A DNA stretch of 10,623 bases, taken from the NCBI GenBank assembly GCA_030043395.1, contig JASHXW010000442.1, positions 1 through 10,623 of the forward strand, read 5' to 3'. The first letter of the stretch is position 1, and each line of letters starts with the position of its first letter. A program made the translations under genes and the position numbers. The stretch is from Streptosporangiaceae bacterium (GTDB lineage Bacteria; Actinomycetota; Actinomycetes; Streptosporangiales; Streptosporangiaceae). This document shows, in pieces, positions 1-6,980 of this stretch. The notes under the pieces were generated by a model. The model made no database searches. It was not told where the DNA came from and worked only from the letters and a program-made list of their open reading frames with translations.

Positions 1-30
1 GTCATGGCCCGCCAGCTGCTCAAAGGGTGA
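1..30 (+). CDS. Possible last codons of an upstream gene (partial)
   Basis: Frame 1 reads nine sense codons (V-M-A-R-Q-L-L-K-G) and then TGA at 28-30. This could be the 3' end of a plus-strand gene that starts left of the window, about 100 bp before the dehydrogenase gene. Nine codons are too few to identify a family, and an open frame this short at an edge can occur by chance. Nothing else was recognised between 31 and the ribosome binding site at 122. Confidence 0.22.
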   Translation, partial: VMARQLLKG

Positions 31-131
31 TGCCGAGCCCGATCCCGCCGATGGTTCGGCGATCGTCAGGCCGGACAGGATGCTTCTCGTAGGCGGAAGC
101 GCGCACAAGCGGGTTACCTCTGGAGGCGGCG

Positions 132-1025
132 ATGGCTGCATCGGCCGGGCAGGCGAACGACACCACCGTGGCAGTGCTCGGCACTGGCATCATGGGCTCG
201 GCGATGGCGCGCAACCTGGTTGCTGCTGGCCTGCCCACGACGGTGTGGGACCAGTCCCCGAAGGTGACGCAGGCTCTAGCCGCAGCCGGCGCGACGGTGG
301 CCAAGTCGACGGCCGAGGCGGTCGGCGATGCCCGGGTGGTGATCACCATGCTTCCCACAGCCGACATTGTGGAGTCGGTGATCTTCGACGGCGGCGTCGC
401 TGCGGCGTTCGCGCCTGGGGCTGTGTGGGCGCAGATGGGTACCATCGGCGCGGAGGCGACGACCCGGATCGGCGAGCGGTTGCGCCAGGTACGCTCCGAC
501 GTGCATTACGTAGACGCGCCCGTCTCGGGCAGCAAAGGACCTGCCGAGGCTGGCCAGCTGCTGATCCTGGCCTCTGGCCCTGAGGATGCCGAGCCGATCC
601 TGCGCCCGGCGTTCGCTGCGATCGGACGCAAAACCTTGTGGCTGGGAGCGGTCGGCCAGGGTAGCAACATGAAGATAGCCGTCAATGCCTACCTGTCCTT
701 CCTGATCGAGGGAGTGGCGGAGGCGCTGGAGTTGGCCAGCCTTCTCGGCATCGACGCTGCGAAGCTAGACGCGGCCATTGAGGGCGGACCCCTGGACGCG
801 CCGCTCGCCGACGCCAAGCTGCACAAGATGCAGGCCGGCGACTACGCGCCCGAGTTCCCGCTGCAGTGGGCGCTGAAGGACGTGAACCTGGCACTGCAGG
901 CCGCGGGCGGCACTAGCCTCCCGATGCTGGCAGCGCTGTCCAGGCAATGGCAGGCGGCTGTCGACGCCGGACATGGCCGCGAGGACGTCAGCGCAGCCAG
1001 GCTCGCGCTCGCCGGCCAGCACTGA
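132..1025 (+). CDS. NAD(P)-dependent beta-hydroxyacid dehydrogenase family oxidoreductase
   Basis: A 297-residue cytosolic oxidoreductase of the 3-hydroxyisobutyrate / glyoxylate-succinic semialdehyde reductase superfamily, full length for the family. The Rossmann fold starts at once, with the dinucleotide motif GTGIMG at residues 17-22. Asp40 at the end of the second strand (VWD) hints at NAD rather than NADP; this is inference. The substrate-binding signature DAPVSGSKGPAEAG lies at 128-141. The catalytic lysine is Lys181 in GQGSNMKIAVNA (175-186), and the helical domain carries the usual KD pair at 249-250. The ATG start has a strong ribosome binding site, GGAGG at 122-126, five bases upstream. 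The amidohydrolase gene follows 52 bp downstream, so the two are probably co-transcribed. The substrate cannot be told: hydroxyisobutyrate, tartronate semialdehyde, succinic semialdehyde or imine reduction are all possible. The family assignment is secure. Confidence 0.93.
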   Translation: MAASAGQANDTTVAVLGTGIMGSAMARNLVAAGLPTTVWDQSPKVTQALAAAGATVAKSTAEAVGDARVVITMLPTADIVESVIFDGGVAAAFAPGAVWAQMGTIGAEATTRIGERLRQVRSDVHYVDAPVSGSKGPAEAGQLLILASGPEDAEPILRPAFAAIGRKTLWLGAVGQGSNMKIAVNAYLSFLIEGVAEALELASLLGIDAAKLDAAIEGGPLDAPLADAKLHKMQAGDYAPEFPLQWALKDVNLALQAAGGTSLPMLAALSRQWQAAVDAGHGREDVSAARLALAGQH

Positions 1026-1077
1026 CCCTCCGTACTGAGCGGCGCAGCCTTCCAGGCGCGCCTGACAATGGTGGGCG

Positions 1078-2229
1078 ATGGACACGTCAGGGAGTGCTGT
1101 CGTCGAGGTCGGCGGGTTCGTCGACCATCACACGCATCTGCTAAAGGCCGCCGCGCGCATCGCGTTCCCCTGGCAGGGGACGACGGTGCGCGAGTTCCAT
1201 CAGCGCGTCGCCAGGAGTGGCACCACGCCGATGGACGTCGCCGACCCCGCGCCGGACGCGCCGCTCCCGGAGATGGCCGCCCGCCTCCAGCAGGGTCTCG
1301 CCGACGCCGCCCGGGTTGGCCTGGTCGAGGTCACCGAGATGGGCATGCGCGACTGGTGGTACCTCGACGCCCTGGACCTCATCAGCCAAGACGGTCCGCT
1401 TCCGGCGCGAGTAAGGATCTACCTGGCGAGCGGACTGGCCGAGAGCGCCAGCAAGGCGGAGCTAGGTGCCCGAAGGGACGCGGTCGGCCCCTGGGTGCGC
1501 TTGGAAGGGATCAAGTTCTATGCCGACGGTTGGCTTGTCCCGCGGACCTGCGCGCTGTGCCGTGACTTCTCCGACGCGGCTGGCGGGGCCGGCGCCAGCG
1601 CCGGCAGCAGCGGAATACTCTTCGCCGACGCGTCCACGCTGGCCGCGAGGATCGAGCCGTTCGCTGCCCAGGGCTGGCGCATCGCCACGCATGCGATCGG
1701 CGACCGTGCCGTCGAGGCGGTGCTCGACGCCTACGAAATGGCCTGGGGAAATGATCCTGCCGCCATCGCCGCGGCCATGCCCCGGATCGAGCACGGCAGT
1801 GTGGCTTCCGCGGAGCTCGCCGCGAGGATCGCCGAGCTCGGCGTCGTGGTCTGCATCCAGCCCTCGTTCGCTGTGACCGACGCGAGGCAGGTGCCGCTCG
1901 CCCTCGGGATCGAGCGGGTGACTCTGGCGTACCCCTGGGCGACGCTCGCCGCCAACAAGGTGCGGATGCTCATTGGCACCGACTACCCGATCGAGGTGCT
2001 CGATCCCCTCGTCAGCCTGGCGCGCCTGGTGAACGGGCAATCCGGTCGGCCGGGCTTCGCAACGGACGGCGTGGCGCCACCGCATTCCCGGCTGCCGCTC
2101 GAGGTCGTACTGCGGCTGGCGACCGACGAGGCGGCCGGCCGCACTGCGCTGTCCGCCGACCCGCGCGCCGCGCCAACCTCCGAGCTCGACCGGATCGAGG
2201 TCCGCGGCACCGTCCCTAAGCCGTTCTGA
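1078..2229 (+). CDS. Compact amidohydrolase, family 3 (YtcJ-like)
   Basis: A 383-residue metal-dependent hydrolase of the amidohydrolase superfamily. Expected active-site residues appear in order: the HxH metal ligands His18 and His20 in VDHHTHLL; Lys146 in GIKFYADGW, the lysine usually involved in metal bridging; His205 in THAIGDRA, a phrase typical of YtcJ-like family 3 enzymes; His239 in RIEHGS; and Asp302 in GTDYP, the likely catalytic aspartate. Family 3 enzymes are usually above 500 residues, with about 50-70 residues of beta-sandwich before HxH. Here only 17 precede it, and the C-terminal sandwich is short. An in-frame TGA at 1063-1065 means no earlier start exists, so the short N-terminus is real in this sequence. 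The ribosome binding site is weak (GGTGGG just upstream). The gene probably shares a transcript with the preceding dehydrogenase. The substrate (amide, carbamate or cyclic imide) is unknown. Confidence 0.88.
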   Translation: MDTSGSAVVEVGGFVDHHTHLLKAAARIAFPWQGTTVREFHQRVARSGTTPMDVADPAPDAPLPEMAARLQQGLADAARVGLVEVTEMGMRDWWYLDALDLISQDGPLPARVRIYLASGLAESASKAELGARRDAVGPWVRLEGIKFYADGWLVPRTCALCRDFSDAAGGAGASAGSSGILFADASTLAARIEPFAAQGWRIATHAIGDRAVEAVLDAYEMAWGNDPAAIAAAMPRIEHGSVASAELAARIAELGVVVCIQPSFAVTDARQVPLALGIERVTLAYPWATLAANKVRMLIGTDYPIEVLDPLVSLARLVNGQSGRPGFATDGVAPPHSRLPLEVVLRLATDEAAGRTALSADPRAAPTSELDRIEVRGTVPKPF

Positions 2230-2243
2230 CCAGGGTCGCCCCA

Positions 2244-2266
2244 GCCGCCGAGTGTCACTCAGCGGC
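2244..2266. terminator. Dyad between converging genes, possible bidirectional terminator
   Basis: GCCGCCGAGTG at 2244-2254 and CACTCAGCGGC at 2256-2266 form an 11+11 bp inverted repeat with one mismatch, which becomes a G-U pair in the minus-strand RNA. It lies 14 bp after the amidohydrolase stop and spans the stop codon of the GNAT gene on the other strand. There is no T-tract, so this is terminator-like structure rather than a proven terminator. Confidence 0.45.
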
Positions 2267-2842
2267 AGAACGCCACTCCTGCGCAAGGATGGCGTAGATG
2301 GCGGTGTCGCCCCACTCGCCCTTGAACCAGATGTTCTGCCGGAAGTGCGCTTCCTGCCGCATGCCGAGCCGTTGGCACACACGTGCGGACGCCGCGTTCC
2401 GCGGGTCGAGCTGCGCGAACGCGCGGTGCATGCCCAGGTCGTCGAACGCGAGCGCGAGCAGCTCACGAGCAGCCTCGGTGGCCAGGCCCTGGCCGTGGTA
2501 CTGCGGGTTCAGCGCCCAGCCGATCTCGGCCTGCCGGTCGGCGAGCATGCCCGCCCGCACCAGGACGTCACCGATCACCCTGCCCTCGTGCTCAACCGCG
2601 ATGCTGATCCGGTCGTGATCGGCCCTGATGCTGGTCGCGTCGATGCGCTCGGTGATGAACTCGGTCGCCGCCGCCTGTTCCAAGGGCTCGGGTGGCATGT
2701 ACCGCACCACGTCCGGGCGACCGCGGTAGGCAAGCACGTCCGCTTCGTCCCCGTACCTGAATGGCCGCAGCACGAGCCGCGCCGTCCGCCGCGGCAGCAG
2801 CGACGGCGGGCTGCTGATCGCCGCGCCAGCTTGGTCGGACAC
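2255..2842 (-). CDS. GNAT family N-acetyltransferase, RimJ/RimL type
   Basis: A 195-residue acetyltransferase predicted to move an acetyl group from acetyl-CoA to an amine. The opening TARLVLRPFRYGDEADV (residues 20-36) is the standard start of the RimJ/RimL (Acetyltransf_3) branch. The acetyl-CoA pyrophosphate loop is YHGQGLATEA at 115-124, followed by the motif-B region LDPRNAASARVCQRLGM at 145-161. The GTG start is supported by GGGAGGGG at 2846-2853 just upstream. It lies 22 bp after cobQ and is the last gene of the minus-strand operon. This branch includes ribosomal-protein N-terminal acetyltransferases and antibiotic- or metabolite-modifying enzymes. The substrate cannot be read from sequence, and nothing links it clearly to cobalamin. 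Confidence 0.9.
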   Translation of the reverse strand: MSDQAGAAISSPPSLLPRRTARLVLRPFRYGDEADVLAYRGRPDVVRYMPPEPLEQAAATEFITERIDATSIRADHDRISIAVEHEGRVIGDVLVRAGMLADRQAEIGWALNPQYHGQGLATEAARELLALAFDDLGMHRAFAQLDPRNAASARVCQRLGMRQEAHFRQNIWFKGEWGDTAIYAILAQEWRSAAE

Positions 2843-2864
2843 CGTCCCCTCCCAGGCCGCGAGC

Positions 2865-4385
2865 CTAGCCGACCTGGCCGGCGGGCGTCGCCGGCTCGAG
2901 TGTCAGGCGAAGCACTCCGGCAGCCGCACGCCGTCCAGATAGCAGCGTGTTCAGCAGGTCAGTGTCGAGATTTGCGCTAACAAGGTCCGCCAGCCGGTCG
3001 AGCCTCGCATCGCGGATCGCCGTGAAGCAGGTCTCCTTGGCCACCACGAAGCGCCGGCCGCACCGGCTCGCGACATCGGCCAGGAACTCGCGGCGGAACG
3101 CGTCGTTCTCCAGCAGGCCGTGCCAGATCGTTCCTGTCACGGACCCGGCACGGCATCCCTCGTCCGCGAACAGCGGCTCACCGCCATCGCGGGTCACCAC
3201 GCCGTGGTGGATCTCGTAGCCCTCGACCACGCAGCCGTCGTCCAGCACCCGCGATGGCCTGGCCAGCACCTTCTGCGGACCGAATACGGTGCGGACTGGC
3301 AGCAGCCCGAGGCCCGGTACGGCTCCGGCCTTGCTCTCGACCTGATCGTCGATCACCTGGCCCAGCATCTGGTAGCCGCCGCAGATGCCGAGCACCGGCC
3401 GGCCGGCGGCCGCGTGCCGCTCGATCGCGCGGTCGAAGCGTCGCTCGCGAACCCAGGCAAGGTCAGCCACCGTGGCCCGGGTGCCCGGCAGGACGACCAG
3501 GTCGGCGTCGCGAAGTTCTGCCGCGTGCCGGACGAACCTGACCACGACGCCCGGCTCGGTGGCCAGCGCATCGACATCGGTGTGGTTGCTCATCCGCGGT
3601 AGCGCCACGACCGAGACCCGCAGGACATCCTCCCCGACGGGTTCGCCGCCGGATCGCAGCAACGCCCAGTCGATCGCGTCCTCGGCATCGATCCCGATGT
3701 CGGTCACGAACGGCAGCACGCCGAGAACGGGCCGGCCGGTCATGCCTTCTAGCTGAGAGAGGCCAGGGTCGAGGAGCCGGCGGACGCCGCGGAACTTGTT
3801 AATGACGAAGCCGGCGATCAGGGCCTGGTCGGCTGGCTCGAGAACCGCCAGGGTCCCGGCAAGCGACGCGAACACGCCGCCGCGATCAATGTCGCCAACC
3901 AGGATGACCGGAACGCCGGCCGCCCTGGCGAAGCCCATGTTCGCGATGTCGGATTCGCGCAGGTTGATCTCGGCCGGGCTGCCAGCTCCTTCGCAGATGA
4001 CGACGTCGTACCGCGAGGCCAGCTCGCGGTAGGAGGTGAGTACGACGTCGAGCAGGCCGCCCTGGTCGCGTTCCCAGTACGCCTGGGCATCGCGCTCGCC
4101 CACCGCGTGGCCGAGCACGATCAGCTGGCTGGCCGTATCCGAGCCAGGCTTGAGCAGGACGGGGTTCATCACGGCCTCTGGCTCGATGCCGCACGCCTGC
4201 GCCTGGGCTGCCTGGGCGCGGCCGATCTCGGCGCCGGTCCTGGTGACGAAGGAGTTGAGCGACATGTTCTGCGCCTTGAACGGTGCCACCTGCACGCCTT
4301 GCCTGGCCAGCCAGCGGCATAGCCCGGTCACCAGCACGCTTTTGCCGGCATCCGACGACGTCCCCGCGACGAGCAGCGCTCCCAC
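2865..4385 (-). CDS. cobQ: Cobyric acid synthase (glutamine-hydrolysing)
   Basis: A 506-residue enzyme that amidates carboxylates b, d, e and g of adenosylcobyrinic a,c-diamide with glutamine and ATP, giving adenosylcobyric acid late in B12 synthesis. The N-terminal dethiobiotin-synthetase-like domain has the P-loop GTSSDAGKS at 8-16, the CobQ-specific [10 protein letters not shown] at 36-45, and [20 protein letters not shown] at 131-150. The C-terminal class-I glutamine amidotransferase domain (about 255-440) has the nucleophile Cys335 in [10 protein letters not shown] and the probable catalytic His422 in [11 protein letters not shown]. Length and both active sites look intact. The start is GTG with a weak AGG at 4389-4391. 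The P-loop begins at residue 8, so a later start is unlikely. It lies 27 bp after the TK-like C-terminal half. No other cobalamin gene and no cobalamin riboswitch was seen in the window. Confidence 0.97.
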   Translation of the reverse strand: MGALLVAGTSSDAGKSVLVTGLCRWLARQGVQVAPFKAQNMSLNSFVTRTGAEIGRAQAAQAQACGIEPEAVMNPVLLKPGSDTASQLIVLGHAVGERDAQAYWERDQGGLLDVVLTSYRELASRYDVVICEGAGSPAEINLRESDIANMGFARAAGVPVILVGDIDRGGVFASLAGTLAVLEPADQALIAGFVINKFRGVRRLLDPGLSQLEGMTGRPVLGVLPFVTDIGIDAEDAIDWALLRSGGEPVGEDVLRVSVVALPRMSNHTDVDALATEPGVVVRFVRHAAELRDADLVVLPGTRATVADLAWVRERRFDRAIERHAAAGRPVLGICGGYQMLGQVIDDQVESKAGAVPGLGLLPVRTVFGPQKVLARPSRVLDDGCVVEGYEIHHGVVTRDGGEPLFADEGCRAGSVTGTIWHGLLENDAFRREFLADVASRCGRRFVVAKETCFTAIRDARLDRLADLVSANLDTDLLNTLLSGRRAAAGVLRLTLEPATPAGQVG

Positions 4386-4412
4386 TCGCCTGAGGGTATT
4401 GGGCGTTCGGCG

Positions 4413-5345
4413 TCAGGTCAGCGCAGAGGCCGGGAAACGAGGACCGGCGGCGCGATCCTGCGCCAGGAATAGGTCAATCCGGGCCCGAAGTGACGCGGGA
4501 TCAAGGCCGTAGGCGCGCTGCTGCTCGGCCAGGGTGCCGTACCGGCGCAACTCTTCACGCGCGACGCCGAGGCCGAGTACCCGGTGCGGTCGATCGGCTA
4601 GTGCCTCGCTCACCGCGGGCACGGAGGTACCTGCGAGGTAAGGCTCGACCAGGACGACGTTGGGCTCGCGCAGGGTCGCCCGCAGCGTCCGGCTGTCGAA
4701 CGGCCTGATCGTGGCCGCATAGAGAACCGTGACGTCCATTCCTGTGGTCGCCTCGATGACGTCGTCCGCGAGCGGACCTACGGCGATGACCGTGCCCCGG
4801 TTCCCCGCCCGCAGGAGGGTGAACTCGTCGTCGTCACTGGCCAGCGGGACGGCGTTGGTTTTGACCGACAGGCGCAGGTAGACCGGCCCGGTTGCGGCGG
4901 CAGCGGCACGAAGCTTGCGTTCTGCCTCATCGGGGTGCCCTGGCACGTGGACAGTCCAGCCTGGCAGCGTGTCGAGCAGCGCGACGTCGCCTGGCGACAT
5001 GTGGGTGCGGCCGTAAGCGGGGAAATCGTACGAGCCCGCCTCGCTGACCAGGACCGCACCCGCATCCTGGTGGTTCAGGTCCAGCTTGATCTGCTCGAAC
5101 GGCCGCTCGACCAGGAAGCTCGCGAACGTATGGGCAACCGGCCGCAGCCCGGTCAGGGCCAGCCCGCCCGCCACGCTGATCAGAAGCTGCTCGCGGATGC
5201 CGACGTTGATGACGCGGTCCGGATGGCGCTGGAAGGCGGCCTCGAACTGTTCGGCCGTGATGTCGGCAAGCACCAGGGCAAGCTTCGGGTCGTCGTCCAG
5301 CAGGTCACTCATGACCTGGACGAACCGCTCGCGCATGACATCCAT
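4413..5345 (-). CDS. Transketolase-like protein, C-terminal half (pyrimidine-binding and C-terminal domains)
   Basis: A 310-residue protein matching the C-terminal subunit of split transketolases. The pyrimidine-binding domain shows INVGIREQLL at 46-55, where Glu52 is the expected glutamate that activates thiamine diphosphate. It continues through HTFASFLVERPFEQIK (72-87) and the GRTHMSPGD loop (112-120). The transketolase C-terminal domain follows from about residue 185, with ATIRPFDSRTL as a typical strand-helix. The ATG start has a good ribosome binding site (AGGAG at 5352-5356, six-base spacer). It begins 24 bp after the N-terminal half, and the two should form one heteromeric enzyme with the cofactor at their interface. 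The real substrates are uncertain. The pair is probably a paralogue rather than the housekeeping transketolase, which is normally one chain of about 650-700 residues. Confidence 0.9.
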   Translation of the reverse strand: MDVMRERFVQVMSDLLDDDPKLALVLADITAEQFEAAFQRHPDRVINVGIREQLLISVAGGLALTGLRPVAHTFASFLVERPFEQIKLDLNHQDAGAVLVSEAGSYDFPAYGRTHMSPGDVALLDTLPGWTVHVPGHPDEAERKLRAAAAATGPVYLRLSVKTNAVPLASDDDEFTLLRAGNRGTVIAVGPLADDVIEATTGMDVTVLYAATIRPFDSRTLRATLREPNVVLVEPYLAGTSVPAVSEALADRPHRVLGLGVAREELRRYGTLAEQQRAYGLDPASLRARIDLFLAQDRAAGPRFPASALT

Positions 5346-5368
5346 TTCAGGCTCCTGTGGTTGCTCTG

Positions 5369-6058
5369 CTACACGACTGCCACGACGGCGTGCGGCCTGC
5401 CGTCATGCGGCTGGGTGAGGGCGCCTAGCAGCGCCTGGTGATCGCGGCCGTCCGCGACCCTGGTCGACCACCCCTCGGTCGCGAACCTGGCGTCGATGCC
5501 GCCAGGCCAGCCGTACGTGGCGGTGCCGTTGTCCACGACCACGCAGATCAGGTGGTCAAGGCCGGTCCTGGCCGCCAGCTCGATCGCCTCGTGATTGGAG
5601 CCCTCGGCCAGCTCCCCGTCGCCGATCAGGACCAACACCCTGGGCTGGCCCAGCTTCCTGGCGCGCAGGCCAAGGGCGGCGCCGACCGCGAGCGGGAGGC
5701 CGTGGCCCAGCGAGCCGCTGGAGATCTCCACGCCGCGCAGCAACGTCCGGTCCGGGTGATGGCCCAGCGTGGAGTCGAAGGTGCCGTAGCCGGGAAGCGC
5801 GTCCTCGTCGATGAATCCCTTGGCCGCGAGTACCGCGTAGTAGGCCATGGGCCCGTGGCCCTTGGACAGGAAGAACCGGTCCCTGTCGTCTGCCTCAGCG
5901 GTCTCCGGGCTCACCTTCAGCACCTGGTCATACAGCACCCAGAGCACGTCGAGCGTGGAGGCGGAAGCGAAATCGTGCTTCTCGTCCCCGGCCATCAGCG
6001 ACATCAGGCGGGGCAGGTCCGCGAACCCCAGGGCCGGGGCAGTGGTCACGTCAGTCAC
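5369..6058 (-). CDS. Transketolase-like protein, N-terminal half (diphosphate-binding domain), shortened
   Basis: A 229-residue thiamine-diphosphate-binding half of the split transketolase-like enzyme. Motifs are SKGHG at 66-70, LGHHPD at 98-103, SSGSLGHGLPLAVG at 113-126, and the cofactor motif GDGE (147-150) through to Asn177. The open frame continues upstream to 6211, but those 51 residues look non-native and overlap the end of the rhomboid gene. GTG at 6058 fits the promoter and starts the recognisable protein; GTG at 6049 is an alternative. No ribosome binding site precedes 6058, which suits a leaderless mRNA. Two oddities: the usual NNYQIDG-like segment is replaced by DNGTATYGWPGGI, and the protein ends at RPHAVVAVV, before the T-x-K-G-x-G stretch and the following conserved His normally found in transketolases. 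It is thus some 30-50 residues short. Confidence 0.87.
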   Translation of the reverse strand: MTDVTTAPALGFADLPRLMSLMAGDEKHDFASASTLDVLWVLYDQVLKVSPETAEADDRDRFFLSKGHGPMAYYAVLAAKGFIDEDALPGYGTFDSTLGHHPDRTLLRGVEISSGSLGHGLPLAVGAALGLRARKLGQPRVLVLIGDGELAEGSNHEAIELAARTGLDHLICVVVDNGTATYGWPGGIDARFATEGWSTRVADGRDHQALLGALTQPHDGRPHAVVAVV

Positions 6059-6065
6059 GCCCAAC

Positions 6066-6096
6066 AGTGTGGGACTTAAAGCGCACTTTAAGTCAA
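6066..6096 (-). promoter_or_regulatory. Probable promoter of the TK-like/cobQ/GNAT operon, 19-bp spacer
   Basis: On the minus strand, TTGACT (6096-6091) matches five of six bases of a -35 element. CACACT (6071-6066) is a weak -10, keeping A at position 2 and T at position 6. The spacer is 19 bp, longer than the usual 17, and contains a perfect dyad. The -10 ends seven bases before the GTG at 6058, so transcription would start at or next to the start codon, giving a leaderless message. That agrees with the absence of a ribosome binding site. The elements are visible; their activity is inferred. Confidence 0.6.
6073..6094. promoter_or_regulatory. Operator-like dyad, probably for a MerR-family regulator
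   Basis: GACTTAAAG at 6073-6081 and CTTTAAGTC at 6086-6094 are perfect inverted repeats separated by four bases (CGCA). The dyad fills the over-long spacer between the -35 and -10 of the operon promoter. MerR-family activators classically bind this way and untwist a 19-20 bp spacer. No regulator gene of that family lies in the window, so it would act from elsewhere. HxlR- or MarR-type repressors also use AT-rich dyads and remain possible. Confidence 0.6.
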
Positions 6097-6137
6097 GCCT
6101 GGCCTCACCCGCGCGGTTTCGCCAGGCAGGGCGCGTG

Positions 6138-6980
6138 CTACAGGCCCATGTCGTCGAGCTGCTTGTACAGGTCGGCGCGCGGGTTCGACGGGTCAACGGC
6201 GAAACCGTCACCCTTGGCCTTCCCCTTGGCCTTCTTGCCCTGAGCGCTGGTCACGGCTGCAGCGCCAGTCGGCTGGACCGCGGTGCCTGGTGAAGCGGCC
6301 ACGCTGGCCTGCCGAGCCGGGGCCGCGGCGCGCGCGCCACGGCGGTCCCTGAGCAGCCAGCCGCAGGCGATGCCGCCGACCAGCCCGCCTATGTGGGCCT
6401 GCCAGCTTAGGCCCTGGTGCGGCAGCAGGACGGTGAACTGGTAGGCGAAGCACAGCGCCATGACGGCCCCGATCAGCACGTCCAGGCCGTGCCGGTCGAA
6501 CAGGCCGCGCACCAGGATGTAGCCGAGGTAGCCGAAGATGACGCCGCTCGCTCCGACGGTGACTGAATCCGCGGGCGAGAAGAACCAGGCAGCGAAGCCG
6601 CTGGTCAGCGCCACGATGAGGGTCACCAGGGCGAACTTGCCGATGCCGCGGAAGGCGGCGAGGAACCCGAAGATGAACAGGGGCCCCGAGTTGCCCTCGA
6701 TGTGGGTCCAGCTGACGTGCAGGAACGGCGCCGTGAGGATGTAGGGCAGTGAGCCGATGTCGCGCGGCGTGATGCCGTACGTATGGTTCAGGTTGTAGTG
6801 GTCGGCCCAGTTCGCGATCTGGATCGCCCAGAGCAGCGCGAGGATGCCGACCATCACGAAGAAGGCCGTGCGTGCCTTCGAGAGCACCTCGTCAGGCGAC
6901 CCGGAGTCCAGCGTCCACGCCCAGCCTGAGCCGTTCGGGCGGCGCTTCTGGCTTTTGCTCGGAGCTGGATCGTTGCTCAT
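6138..6980 (-). CDS. Rhomboid-family intramembrane serine protease
   Basis: A 280-residue multi-spanning membrane protein predicted to cut substrates within the membrane. The catalytic serine is Ser145 in TVGASGVIFG, and the catalytic histidine is His196 in WQAHIGGLVGG. The oxyanion pair His93 and Asn97 lies in HVSWTHIEGN. About six hydrophobic segments run from residue 38 to 210. A basic N-terminal tail (residues 1-22) precedes them. An Ala-rich, then Lys-rich tail of about 70 residues follows, ending LYKQLDDMGL. The open frame extends to a TTG at 7016, but ATG at 6980 is preceded by GGAG three bases upstream and is preferred. The gene stops 79 bp before the TK-like operon on the same strand, with the operon promoter in the gap. 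The substrate is unknown. The neighbouring wall hydrolases suggest an envelope role, which is only inference. Confidence 0.92.
   Translation of the reverse strand: MSNDPAPSKSQKRRPNGSGWAWTLDSGSPDEVLSKARTAFFVMVGILALLWAIQIANWADHYNLNHTYGITPRDIGSLPYILTAPFLHVSWTHIEGNSGPLFIFGFLAAFRGIGKFALVTLIVALTSGFAAWFFSPADSVTVGASGVIFGYLGYILVRGLFDRHGLDVLIGAVMALCFAYQFTVLLPHQGLSWQAHIGGLVGGIACGWLLRDRRGARAAAPARQASVAASPGTAVQPTGAAAVTSAQGKKAKGKAKGDGFAVDPSNPRADLYKQLDDMGL

Noticed and set aside
20..445. Minus-strand open frame opposite the dehydrogenase start
   Set aside because: Antisense to a well-supported gene, low-complexity Ala/Thr composition, no recognisable motif and no ribosome binding site; a high-GC shadow frame.
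1462..2466. 334-residue minus-strand open frame across the amidohydrolase and the end of the GNAT gene
   Set aside because: Arg/Gly/Ser-rich translation without any domain, opposite a gene with a complete active site; typical of antisense frames in GC-rich coding DNA.
2252..2980. 242-residue plus-strand open frame opposite GNAT and the end of cobQ
   Set aside because: Opposes two genes with clear family motifs and has Arg/Pro/His-rich composition.
6059..6211. Extended N-terminus of the TK-like N half up to 6211
   Set aside because: The extra 51 residues do not look like a transketolase, overlap the rhomboid gene, and would put the promoter and dyad inside the coding sequence.
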